A DNA stretch of 64,000 nucleotides from an uncultured Trichococcus sp. (GTDB lineage Bacteria; Bacillota; Bacilli; Lactobacillales; Aerococcaceae). The notes below the pieces were generated by a model. It searched no databases. It was not told the origin of the DNA and was given only the letters and a program-made list of their open reading frames with translations. Shown piece by piece: positions 8,830 to 15,731 of this stretch (its first letter is position 1; the number at the start of each line of letters is the position of its first letter). A program made the translations under genes and the position numbers. The stretch covers positions 564,501 to 628,500 of the forward strand of contig NZ_OY764015.1 in NCBI RefSeq assembly GCF_963667775.1, read 5' to 3'.

Positions 8830-8871
8830 TTTGCATTGATTTTGCATTGTCATCTGCATTTTATTTTGCAT
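8830..8871. repeat. Putative integrase arm-binding repeats, left end
   Basis: TTTGCAT occurs at 8830-8836, 8841-8847 and 8865-8871, with CTGCATTT (8854-8861) between. The pattern TTTGCAYTGATTTTGCAY is matched at the right end (42987-43004). Repeats shared by both prophage ends and close to the core are what lambda-type arm sites look like; the binding role is inferred. Confidence 0.55.
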
Positions 8872-9991
8872 CGGCGTATAAACTGCCAGTGATTTCTGCC
8901 GCGCGTTCGTCGCCGCGTTCCTTCGTCTCCTTCAGAACGTGCGCATAGATGGATGCGGTGGTAATCTGTGACTTATGGCCAAGACGCTCCGACACATAAT
9001 GCAGATCGAGATGATGCAGCAAGAGGATGGATGCGTGCGTATGCCTGAGACCGTGGCTGGTGATGGTCGGGATGCCGGCCCTGGTGCATGCCTTCCGGAG
9101 ACTCTTGTTCACCGCGTCTACCGTGATCGGATCTCCGTTCATGCTGACAAAGACAAGCCGATGCGGATTGTTAAAGCGACTCTTGAGCGATGCCTTCTTC
9201 ACTTCGTCATAATAGGGCTTAATCAGCGCCATCGTTCTCGAATCGACGCCAATCGTTCTATTTTCTTTGTTTTTAGTCGGTTTAAACCCGTGAGCGCTCT
9301 TGTAATCCCATGATTTATTGATCGTGAGCGTGTTTTTCTTGAAGTCCAGCGAATCATATGTCAGCGCCATGATCTCGCCGACACGTGCACCAGTAGCAAG
9401 CTGCAGGAGACACATGTATCGGGCCGAGTAGTACAGGTGCAGGTCTTGCATCAGCGCATCCAGCAACTTCATTGTTTCAGCCTCACTCAAATACTTGTCG
9501 ACTTCCTTTTTGCCATCGGTTCCGGTGATCTGTATCTTATAGGCTACATCCTTGGCGATGTCTCCGCTCCGGAAAGCTTCACGTAGGCAAGGAGCTATCT
9601 TATTATGAATCTTGCGCACAGTGGCCTTGGAATGCGTCTGCGCGTAATCGTTTATAAATGCCTGGTACACTTGTTTTGAGATGTCCTTCAGCCGCAGGCC
9701 GGGGAAATGTACTTTGACAAGGTTGATGGCCGTCTGATAATTCCGATCGGACTCAAAGCTAAACTTTCCCATCTTGTAGGTATCGACCCATTTCGAATAG
9801 TAATCCAAAAAGAGGGTATCGCCGGCTTTGATGTCCAGACCCTTCTGTAGCTTCTGCTCGATTTCAGCAGCCGCTATCTGAGCATCCTTTTTTGTTGGAT
9901 AACCATTGCCTGATTTTGTACGATATTTCTCTCCATCTTTGTAGGAGATCCGATACTGCCATCCGGTAGCTAATTTCTTAAAACTTGCCAT
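8861..9991 (-). CDS. int: Tyrosine-type site-specific integrase
   Basis: A 376-residue phage integrase. The N-terminal arm-binding domain (ASFKKLATGWQYRISYKDGEKYRTKSG) is followed by an alpha-helical core-binding domain (about 65-165) and a C-terminal catalytic domain. Catalytic residues are visible: ATGARVGEIMAL (Arg), HGLRHTHAS (His-x-x-Arg-His) and a late IYAHVLKE (Tyr nucleophile). The start ATG at 9991 lies 9 bases after AGGAAAGGA; two upstream in-frame ATGs (ending at 10000 and 10027) have no better RBS. It adjoins attL and catalyses integration into tRNA-Arg. Confidence 0.95.
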   Translation of the reverse strand: MASFKKLATGWQYRISYKDGEKYRTKSGNGYPTKKDAQIAAAEIEQKLQKGLDIKAGDTLFLDYYSKWVDTYKMGKFSFESDRNYQTAINLVKVHFPGLRLKDISKQVYQAFINDYAQTHSKATVRKIHNKIAPCLREAFRSGDIAKDVAYKIQITGTDGKKEVDKYLSEAETMKLLDALMQDLHLYYSARYMCLLQLATGARVGEIMALTYDSLDFKKNTLTINKSWDYKSAHGFKPTKNKENRTIGVDSRTMALIKPYYDEVKKASLKSRFNNPHRLVFVSMNGDPITVDAVNKSLRKACTRAGIPTITSHGLRHTHASILLLHHLDLHYVSERLGHKSQITTASIYAHVLKETKERGDERAAEITGSLYADAK

Positions 9992-10013
9992 GCCTACCAT
10001 TCCTTTCCTGTGG

Positions 10014-10098
10014 TACAATAGGCACAAGACGACCTATTGCAGGTTGTTTATTTCAGCCTCGCTCCTATGCCGCCAAGCTAGGGGAGCGGGGTCTTTTT
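10014..10098 (+). ncRNA. Candidate small RNA (orphan promoter-terminator unit)
   Basis: On the + strand, opposite to the flanking genes, an extended -10 (TGGTACAAT, -10 hexamer at 10014-10019) is followed within 85 bp by a strong terminator. Its stem is CCTCGCTCC (10057-10065) / GGAGCGGGG (10083-10091), then TCTTTTTT. No ORF lies between. The layout resembles antisense antitoxin RNAs of type I toxin loci, but I see no toxin ORF on the other strand. A short RNA of about 75 nt is inferred from the two signals only. Confidence 0.4.
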
Positions 10099-10100
10099 TA

Positions 10101-11345
10101 TTATTCCGAATAAAAACTTCTAAAGCCTAACTCATCAATTAAGGTTATATTCTTTCCATTTTCGTTTAATTCCCTGGCTTTTCTCTCTTTTGTGGTAATT
10201 CCTGACGGAGAAACTTTCAAATCAACCTCACCGGTTACAACTATGTCTGTTTTACCCGATACATTCCCCTTGACAATAGCGCCTTTTTTAGATGCCATAG
10301 CCTCCAGAACCTCTTTATGCTCAGAGAAATTACCCGTAAAAACAATGTTCTTCCCAAAAAGTTCATGTTGCTCTGCGTCTTCATCATTTTCAATTTCATT
10401 GATCATATTCAAATCCGATTTAGCGAACTTACTCTTACCGAAGTTCCTTGTAGGCTCTAAATCAGAAAACGACTTAATCGAAATACTTGTGTACTTTGAT
10501 AAATACTTTTGAACCGATTTAACATTTTTCAATTCCATGCACTTGATGATGACTTCGGCCGCCGCTACTGTATCAGCCAACGCGTCGTGATGGTTGTCCA
10601 AATCTATTCCCAAAGTTTCGCACCGCTGGTTCAGTTTTCTATTACTTCCGCCACAAACTTTAGAAGAAAACGGAATAGAATCGAAATATTCAAAATCGAT
10701 ATCATCTATACCATAAAGCTCAAGTGTGCATTTTAGAACAGACATATCGAATCGAGCGTTGTAAGCTGTGATGTATTCCGATGATTGGAAGTAATGTTTG
10801 ATTTTTTCCCATATTTCATCAAAAAATGGTTCATTTTCTGTATCTGTTGGAGTAATTGAGTGTACGTTTATATTCGCTGTCCGATATTCGTTTTTCGGCG
10901 GCTGGATGAGGTACGATTCAGTTTTAACTATTTCCGTACCGTTTATTAAAGCTAGGCCGATTGAGCATGCGCTGTTATTTTGCTCTGTCGCAGTTTCGAA
11001 GTCGATCATAAGCGCATCGTATTCATAATTTCCATTTTCGTTCGGTTCATGTATTTCCTCTTGAATGCGTTGCTCTTGAGTAACTATTATTTTCTGAATA
11101 TCATATTCATGTTCGTCAGATTTATTTATTTTTGCAGATTTATCTATTACTGTTTTTTTGGAATATTTTAAAAGGGAGATTGCCACAAATCCAAAAGTTC
11201 CGGCTATCGCTAAAGAAAATATAGCGCCTACCATATTCTCGTTTAGCATGTCTATGCCAGCGAGGGCAAATAGCAGGCCGAATAAACCAGAAATAACAGC
11301 TGAAGCCTTGCTTAAAATTATTAGTATTGTTTTTTTCGCGTTCAT
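10101..11345 (-). CDS. Membrane-anchored DEDDh exonuclease with C-terminal BRCT domain
   Basis: 414 residues. Two N-terminal hydrophobic segments (about 6-30 and 38-58) are followed by a charged linker. Next is a DnaQ/epsilon-like 3'-5' exonuclease domain (about 105-270) with DFETAT (first Asp and Glu), ITAYNARFDMSVL (Asp) and DNHHDALADTVAAAE (His and Asp), i.e. a full DEDDh set. The last 90 residues form a BRCT domain (LFGKNIVFTGNFSEHKEVLEAMASKKGA, then TDIVVTG). The ATG at 11345 follows AGGAGTGATTAT. It sits in the lysogeny module next to the repressor, so it may be expressed in the lysogen. Domain calls are from motifs; the function in the phage is unknown (accessory or defence roles are possible). 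Confidence 0.8.
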   Translation of the reverse strand: MNAKKTILIILSKASAVISGLFGLLFALAGIDMLNENMVGAIFSLAIAGTFGFVAISLLKYSKKTVIDKSAKINKSDEHEYDIQKIIVTQEQRIQEEIHEPNENGNYEYDALMIDFETATEQNNSACSIGLALINGTEIVKTESYLIQPPKNEYRTANINVHSITPTDTENEPFFDEIWEKIKHYFQSSEYITAYNARFDMSVLKCTLELYGIDDIDFEYFDSIPFSSKVCGGSNRKLNQRCETLGIDLDNHHDALADTVAAAEVIIKCMELKNVKSVQKYLSKYTSISIKSFSDLEPTRNFGKSKFAKSDLNMINEIENDEDAEQHELFGKNIVFTGNFSEHKEVLEAMASKKGAIVKGNVSGKTDIVVTGEVDLKVSPSGITTKERKARELNENGKNITLIDELGFRSFYSE

Positions 11346-11374
11346 ATAATCACTCCTATTTAACAATATGGTGC

Positions 11375-12010
11375 TTATAAGTCAAAACTAACTCCGACAG
11401 CCTTGCCAAGTATCCTGGCGGGGTTATTCTCTGTGATTATGTACGGTGCATATGCGCTATTCTCCGCTACCAACATCACTATATCCCCTTGCTTTTTAAC
11501 GCGCTTGAGCGTCGCTTCCGAATCTCCGTTAACAAGTACAGCTGCTATCTCCCCATCTTCGACATCATCCTGAAGCCTGATCAAAACATCTGATCCGTTC
11601 GGTATCTTAGGCTCCATACTATCTCCTTTTGCCGTTAAGTAGAATGTCTGTCCTTTTGGCAGTCGGTCCTTCAAATGATACCGATACCCTATAATATTTT
11701 CGTCTGCCAATATAGGATCTCCGCATGCAATTGTACCGATAATTGGTATCGCCACCATATTCTCCGGAGTGACCTTAGTTATGTTCGTCTGTTCATACAA
11801 GTTTCGCACCGGAAAGAAATCATCTAAAGATACCTTGAAAATCGATGCAAGCTCAAAAAGTAAATCTTGATTAGCTTTTCTTTCTCCATTTTCATATCTA
11901 CTTATAGATTGCCTGGTTGTATTCAATAATTCTGCAAGTTCATCCTGAGTCATGCTCCTTGATTCTCTAAAGCTTTTTATCTTCATTCCAATGAATTTAT
12001 TTAGTTCCAT
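11375..12010 (-). CDS. CI-like phage repressor (XRE HTH plus S24 LexA-type peptidase)
   Basis: 211 residues. The N-terminal XRE helix-turn-helix (about 8-65) includes MTQDELAELLNTTRQSISRYENGE. The C-terminal S24 domain has the cleavage region IACGDP around residue 94, the catalytic Ser in TAKGDSMEPKIPNG and the Lys in EATLKRV. Such repressors hold lysogeny and self-cleave when RecA is activated, so induction by DNA damage is expected. Transcription is leftward from the divergent promoter region at 12045-12073. Confidence 0.93.
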   Translation of the reverse strand: MELNKFIGMKIKSFRESRSMTQDELAELLNTTRQSISRYENGERKANQDLLFELASIFKVSLDDFFPVRNLYEQTNITKVTPENMVAIPIIGTIACGDPILADENIIGYRYHLKDRLPKGQTFYLTAKGDSMEPKIPNGSDVLIRLQDDVEDGEIAAVLVNGDSEATLKRVKKQGDIVMLVAENSAYAPYIITENNPARILGKAVGVSFDL

Positions 12011-12044
12011 TTCATCACCGCCTTCGCATCCATTAGATGATAAT

Positions 12045-12130
12045 AGAATACCATTAAATCACCGAATTGGAAACATTTTTGTCTTTTTAGATAAAAAACT
12101 ATTTACAAGTTACCGAAATGGTGCTAAACT
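12045..12130. promoter_or_regulatory. Divergent repressor/Cro promoters with an operator in each spacer
   Basis: Rightward: TTTACA (12102-12107), 17-bp spacer, TAAACT (12125-12130). Its spacer contains TACCGAAATGGTG (12111-12123). Leftward, read on the - strand: TTTCCA (12073-12068), 17-bp spacer, TATTCT (12050-12045), with CACCGAATTGGAA (12060-12072) overlapping its -35 and spacer. The two half-palindromic sites share CACC-N5-GG and match a third, perfect copy at 12347-12359. Binding by CI or Cro is inferred from symmetry and placement. Confidence 0.7.
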
Positions 12131-12151
12131 TTGTTCATGGGGGTGAGATAA

Positions 12152-12382
12152 ATGCAATCGAAGTTATACGCGATGAGGAAAGACAAATTGAAAATGACCC
12201 AAGAAGAAATAGCTGCACATCTTGGTATTTCGACATTGTCTTATCGCAACAAAGAAAAAGGGAAAAGCGAATTTACTCAAGACGAGATGTTCGCTTTGTC
12301 AAAACTATTAGGCAAAAGCATAGACTCTATTTTTTTGCCAAGGAAGCACCAAAATGGTGACAACGGCGAGGGGGCAAAATAA
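12152..12382 (+). CDS. Cro-like XRE family regulator
   Basis: 76 residues, mostly one XRE helix-turn-helix (KLKMTQEEIAAHLGISTLSYRNKEKG, about 13-38). It is the first rightward gene, opposite the CI-like repressor, and starts 22 bp after the rightward -10 behind GGGGGTGAGATAA. Size and position fit a Cro-type switch protein. An overlapping frame at 12118-12360 has no family features and is not annotated. Confidence 0.85.
   Translation: MQSKLYAMRKDKLKMTQEEIAAHLGISTLSYRNKEKGKSEFTQDEMFALSKLLGKSIDSIFLPRKHQNGDNGEGAK
12347..12359. promoter_or_regulatory. Third putative operator, inside the end of the Cro-like gene
   Basis: CACCAAAATGGTG, a perfect 4+4 inverted repeat around AAAAT and the most symmetric copy of the sites at 12060 and 12111. 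It lies within codons 66-70 of the Cro-like gene, about 220 bp downstream of the rightward promoter. It could act as a distal operator or roadblock. Confidence 0.5.
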
Positions 12383-12384
12383 CA

Positions 12385-13140
12385 ATGAACAACCTGGTAA
12401 TTATGAAAGAGCACAAAGCAGTTACCACAAGTCTTCAGGTGGCGGAAAATTTCAATAAACAACATAAACATGTTTTGGAGGCAATCGAGAACAAATTGAG
12501 TTCAGCCGAAAATTCGGCCCTACTCAAAAGCATGTTTTATGAAGACGTATATCAGGCTTCAAACGGGAAAATGAACAAAATGTATTACATGAATCGAGAT
12601 GGATTCACTTTCATCGCTTTCGGATTTACGGGTGATAGAGCAGATGAATTTAAGTTGAAGTACATACAGGCGTTTAACGCAATGGAGAGTCACATCAAGC
12701 AACAGATGGACATGTCAAACCTAAGCCCGGAACTGCAGCTGATGGCTAACCTGGTGAACAACATGGCCAGGCAGGAAATGGCCCAGAAGCAACTTGAAAC
12801 GAAGATCGATAATATATCCGATATCGTCTCTCTCAATACAACTGACTGGCGCAAGGATGCAAACGCGCTGATCAATAGAGTGGTAAAAGTCGCCGGCGGA
12901 ACTCCTGAAGCACACAAAGAGACCAGGACTGCTATCTTCAAAGAGGTTGACCGCCGCGCTGGTGTGCAGCTGGAAACGAGGCTCACAAACAAGCGTCGTC
13001 GTATGGCCGATGAAGGTGCCAGCAAGTCGAAGCGCGACGGCCTTACGAAGATTGATGTAATTTCCGATGACAAGAAGCTCGTTGAGATTTACGTTGCTGT
13101 CGTGAAAGAATTCGCTATTAAGTATGGGGTATACAAATGA
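12385..13140 (+). CDS. Rha family antirepressor with ORF6C domain
   Basis: 251 residues. The N-terminal Rha domain (about 1-95) shows the typical TTSLQVAENFNKQHKHVLEAIE and YYMNRDGFTFIAFGFTG. The C-terminal ORF6C-type domain (about 140-250) includes WRKDANALINRVVKVAGG and YVAVVKEFAIKYG. Rha proteins are phage regulators often acting as antirepressors. It follows the Cro-like gene by 2 bp in the early rightward operon. Confidence 0.88.
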   Translation: MNNLVIMKEHKAVTTSLQVAENFNKQHKHVLEAIENKLSSAENSALLKSMFYEDVYQASNGKMNKMYYMNRDGFTFIAFGFTGDRADEFKLKYIQAFNAMESHIKQQMDMSNLSPELQLMANLVNNMARQEMAQKQLETKIDNISDIVSLNTTDWRKDANALINRVVKVAGGTPEAHKETRTAIFKEVDRRAGVQLETRLTNKRRRMADEGASKSKRDGLTKIDVISDDKKLVEIYVAVVKEFAIKYGVYK

Positions 13141-13166
13141 ACGAACCTAACCAAGGAGGAATTGAT

Positions 13167-13448
13167 ATGAACGAACTAGAAAAAGCCATTTTCGACGAAC
13201 TGAAAGCAGCTGTATCTTTCCAAGATTTTTTCAATAAAATTAGCGTCTTACAACTGAGTTTCAATAAATTTGAGCTCAAATCACTATGTAAAGTGGTGAA
13301 ATACGATTCGTTTGTGGAAAAATACGGATTTCAAACACTTTGTTATATAACCGATAACATCCACAAGGAGAGGGCGCTGTTTAATAAGGTTCCGGAAAAG
13401 GTGAGAATCAGAGAGTTGTTATCGGAGTTTGAAAAAGATGAGGAGTGA
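13167..13448 (+). CDS. Hypothetical early phage protein
   Basis: 93 residues, no family recognised. The protein is charged and helical with no membrane segment. The ATG at 13167 is preceded by AAGGAGGAATTGAT, an excellent RBS. An in-frame ATG at 13137 overlapping the upstream stop lacks one and is rejected. It precedes the DUF771 gene by 5 bp. Confidence 0.75.
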   Translation: MNELEKAIFDELKAAVSFQDFFNKISVLQLSFNKFELKSLCKVVKYDSFVEKYGFQTLCYITDNIHKERALFNKVPEKVRIRELLSEFEKDEE

Positions 13449-13453
13449 TTACC

Positions 13454-13762
13454 GTGATCAATTCACTTGAAACAAAAGTAGTGATCACTATCCCTGAGGA
13501 GCTGGTCCTGGTCGAAAAGGCGGAATATCAAAAGCTTGTGGACGAGAGAGACCAGGGCAAGATAGAGGACCTGAAGTGGTTCAAGCAGCAGGTAGGCATC
13601 GAGAACTTGTCTCTCCTGAAGGAGCGCATCCTCAACCCGTACCGGAAGGAGCTTGAAAAGTTCGTGAAGTACCCGGAGAACAACGGTGCCCATTGGAAAT
13701 TCCATAAGGCAAAAACAAAAAAATGGATCGATGAAAACTTCGACAAGGTAGTCGGGAGGTGA
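13454..13762 (+). CDS. DUF771 family phage protein
   Basis: 102 residues. The C-terminal half (DLKWFKQQVGIENLSLLKERILNPYRKEL and AHWKFHKAKTKKWIDENFDKVV) is the DUF771 pattern, seen in many Gram-positive phages next to replication or excision genes; its function is unknown, though an excisionase-like DNA-binding role has been suggested from size and position. Start GTG 13454 is preferred: AGGAG lies 8 bases upstream. An upstream GTG at 13445 overlaps that RBS. Confidence 0.8.
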   Translation: MINSLETKVVITIPEELVLVEKAEYQKLVDERDQGKIEDLKWFKQQVGIENLSLLKERILNPYRKELEKFVKYPENNGAHWKFHKAKTKKWIDENFDKVVGR

Positions 13763-13766
13763 TTGG

Positions 13767-13892
13767 ATGAAAATCTTTACTGATGAATTTGAGGATAGAT
13801 TGGTGAATTTCATAGGAGCGGCAGTCGTCATTGGTGTCGCATTACTATTCTTTGGCTTAGTCGGCGGGATTGAATTAGGGCTTATATTTTAA
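13767..13892 (+). CDS. Small membrane protein (41 aa)
   Basis: A 41-codon ORF with an excellent RBS (GGGAGGTGATTGG before ATG). The product has a short charged N-terminus (MKIFTDEFEDRLVN) and then one long hydrophobic segment (FIGAAVVIGVALLFFGLVGG). It sits 4 bp after DUF771 in the early operon. No homology recognised. Confidence 0.65.
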   Translation: MKIFTDEFEDRLVNFIGAAVVIGVALLFFGLVGGIELGLIF

Positions 13893-13903
13893 GGGGGAAA
13901 ACC

Positions 13904-14134
13904 ATGAGTGAAAAAAGCTATATAAATTGCGAATTGAAATATGACGAAGGGCTGCACCGTATCGAATTTGTTGGAACCGTCGAAGAATGCGGCTTCATGT
14001 CTGTCATAATCATCAACACGCTCAGGAAAGAGTATCTGGCAGCCGGATTCACGGATGACGAAGCAAAACGGATGCTTATTGGCGGGATTGAAAGATTTTG
14101 GGGAGATCCTGATGCCGGAGGAGGGCAATCATGA
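13904..14134 (+). CDS. Hypothetical phage protein
   Basis: 76 residues, soluble, no recognised family. ATG follows AAGGGGGAAAACC. The C-terminus (FWGDPDAGGGQS) overlaps the next start by ATGA. It is part of a run of tightly coupled small early genes. Confidence 0.7.
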   Translation: MSEKSYINCELKYDEGLHRIEFVGTVEECGFMSVIIINTLRKEYLAAGFTDDEAKRMLIGGIERFWGDPDAGGGQS

Positions 14135-14328
14135 AAAACAAAAATGTGCACGTCATCCAGCATTTCAAATTAGGGAATTATGCATATGCGGAGTTTGAAG
14201 AAGCTGAAAAAGTTGTACTGGATTATGGGTATATAAGAACATGCTGCTGCCGCGAAGGGATTATGTATTTGAAAGGCGAAGATAGAGTCTTGATAAAAAA
14301 ATTAAAACTGAAAGGAGAATTAAAATGA
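14131..14328 (+). CDS. Hypothetical phage protein
   Basis: 65 residues, no recognised family. A RTCCCREG patch has three consecutive Cys but no second pair to make a zinc ribbon. The start overlaps the upstream stop (ATGA) and its own stop overlaps the next ATG. Confidence 0.7.
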   Translation: MKNKNVHVIQHFKLGNYAYAEFEEAEKVVLDYGYIRTCCCREGIMYLKGEDRVLIKKLKLKGELK

Positions 14329-14594
14329 AAACTTATACAGCAGCATACGCTAAAAAGAAGGCTAAGGCTTTCCAAAAGAAACACTTTACCTCCTGCATCA
14401 GCATTTTCTTCTTGGACAAACGGACCTACAGGATATTCGTGTTCCAGGGAGATCGCCGGGTACTCGCAGAAAGCGGTCGCTTGCCTCAGTTAGAGAAGGC
14501 GAAAAACGAGGCTCTTGACACATATCTGGATGCAGCGTTATTGGAAATGGTAGTGGAATCCGGGGACGTGTGGCTAGGTGGTGCGAATGGATGA
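14325..14594 (+). CDS. Hypothetical phage protein
   Basis: 89 residues with a strongly basic N-terminus (AYAKKKAKAFQKKH) and mixed alpha/beta pattern. No family recognised. RBS AAAGGAGAATTAAA precedes ATG; the last codons overlap the next gene by ATGA. Confidence 0.7.
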   Translation: MKTYTAAYAKKKAKAFQKKHFTSCISIFFLDKRTYRIFVFQGDRRVLAESGRLPQLEKAKNEALDTYLDAALLEMVVESGDVWLGGANG

Positions 14595-14848
14595 CGTTGT
14601 TTATCTTGGCACAGGTTATGGCCAGGCGCGGCCTTACTCACAAACAAAGCAAGTCTGATCCAAACCTGGCGCGCATATGGGAAATAATCGACGGCCGATC
14701 AGTTCCGGTTCTGCAGGTTAACCTGGTCGATGGTTCGTTTCTGGAAATGAAACACTACCCATTGCTGGACACAAGAACAAAGGTCAAACTTGCTGATGCA
14801 CAAGCGGAGTACCATCGCAGATTTAAAGCAAGACGCAAAAAAAGCTGA
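14591..14848 (+). CDS. Hypothetical phage protein
   Basis: 85 residues beginning MTLFILAQVMARRGLTHKQ and ending in a basic tail (RRFKARRKKS). No family recognised. The ATG at 14591 overlaps the previous TGA (ATGA) and has AGGTGG upstream, which is preferred over an in-frame GTG at 14570. Confidence 0.65.
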   Translation: MTLFILAQVMARRGLTHKQSKSDPNLARIWEIIDGRSVPVLQVNLVDGSFLEMKHYPLLDTRTKVKLADAQAEYHRRFKARRKKS

Positions 14849-14863
14849 TGCGCCAACATCAGC
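14837..14863 (-). terminator. Rho-independent terminator facing leftward
   Basis: On the - strand: GCTGATG, 6-nt loop, CATCAGC, then seven T (14843-14837). The 7-bp perfect stem plus T-run is correctly oriented only for leftward RNA, although no leftward gene lies nearby. It could end antisense transcripts entering from the replication region. Confidence 0.5.
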
Positions 14864-14921
14864 CTGTAAAGTAAAAAACATTTACAAAGTAATTATAGCA
14901 CAGCGGAAAGAGGTGTTAAAT

Positions 14922-15731
14922 GTGGATGAGTTGAAAGGCGAAGGGATTCTTTCGAAAGGCTACGGAATCATTCCGAAGCTCATCATGAAAGACAAATCTT
15001 TGAGTATCGAGGCAAAAGGGATCTATGCTTACATCGCTTCCTATGCCGGTTCTGGTACGACCGCTTTCCCATCCGTTGATCTGATCTGTGGTGACCTTAA
15101 CATAAGCGAAAACAGGTTCCACAAAAACAAGAAATTGCTGATTGACTATGGGTACATTGAAGTTAAAAGGGTGCGAGATAAAGCCGGTTCGTTTGGTAAA
15201 AACGTCTATACAATCAAACAAACTGTCAGCCCGCCAACACTTCAATTTGAAGGCATGGTACCAACACTTCAAATCCCATGCATGGATAACCCAAGCATGG
15301 ATATTCCAGGCATGGAATTTGAAGGCACTAATAATAACAGTCTTAATATTAACAGTATTAATAATAACAACATGAAAAATAACAGCCCAGACAGTGACGA
15401 CGATGACGACAAAGATAATTTAACTAATAGCGAAAAAAATCCATCAGAGAAAAATGAACTGGAAACAGCCAGAGATTACATGTACTGGAAAAAACAGTTC
15501 GATGATAACCTGGGAGCAAATCTGACGAAGAAGAACTACCAAGGCATTGTCTCCTGGTTGGGAATATTCGACGAACAAGTGGTGTTACATGCATTAAGTC
15601 GAGCGGGATTAAGGGGCGGTAAATCTTATCATTATGTAAACGTGACGCTGCAGGAATGGATGCGTCTTGGATATGAGTGCTATGAAGATGTCATCGATGC
15701 TGAGATAAATGCAAAATATGGGAGTTTTTGA
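14922..15731 (+). CDS. DnaD-type phage replication initiation protein
   Basis: 269 residues. The N-terminal winged-helix region (about 1-95) reads GYGIIPKLIMKDKSLSIEAKGIYAY and FPSVDLICGDLNISENRF, the usual phage initiator pattern. A low-complexity Asn/Asp-rich linker follows (about 130-185). The C-terminal DnaD-like domain shows YWKKQFDDNLGANLTKKNYQGI, VVLHALSRA and YVNVTLQEW. The start GTG at 14922 follows AAAGAGGTGTTAAAT. An upstream frame extension to 14790 overlaps the preceding gene and is rejected. It should load the host helicase at the origin; the linker DNA carries iteron-like repeats. Confidence 0.82.
   Translation: MDELKGEGILSKGYGIIPKLIMKDKSLSIEAKGIYAYIASYAGSGTTAFPSVDLICGDLNISENRFHKNKKLLIDYGYIEVKRVRDKAGSFGKNVYTIKQTVSPPTLQFEGMVPTLQIPCMDNPSMDIPGMEFEGTNNNSLNINSINNNNMKNNSPDSDDDDDKDNLTNSEKNPSEKNELETARDYMYWKKQFDDNLGANLTKKNYQGIVSWLGIFDEQVVLHALSRAGLRGGKSYHYVNVTLQEWMRLGYECYEDVIDAEINAKYGSF
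15253..15390. other. Putative phage replication origin (iteron-like repeats plus AT-rich DNA)
   Basis: GCATGG recurs at 15253, 15280, 15295 and 15310 (spacing 27, 15, 15). AATTTGAAGGCA is present at 15244-15255 and 15316-15327. A very AT-rich stretch follows at about 15328-15390. Repeats plus an AT-rich tract inside the initiator gene match the layout of lambda-type and many Gram-positive phage origins. The assignment is inference. Confidence 0.5.

Noticed and set aside
12118-12360. 80-codon frame overlapping the Cro-like gene
   Set aside because: It starts inside the promoter's downstream region without RBS; the overlapping XRE frame has a clear HTH.
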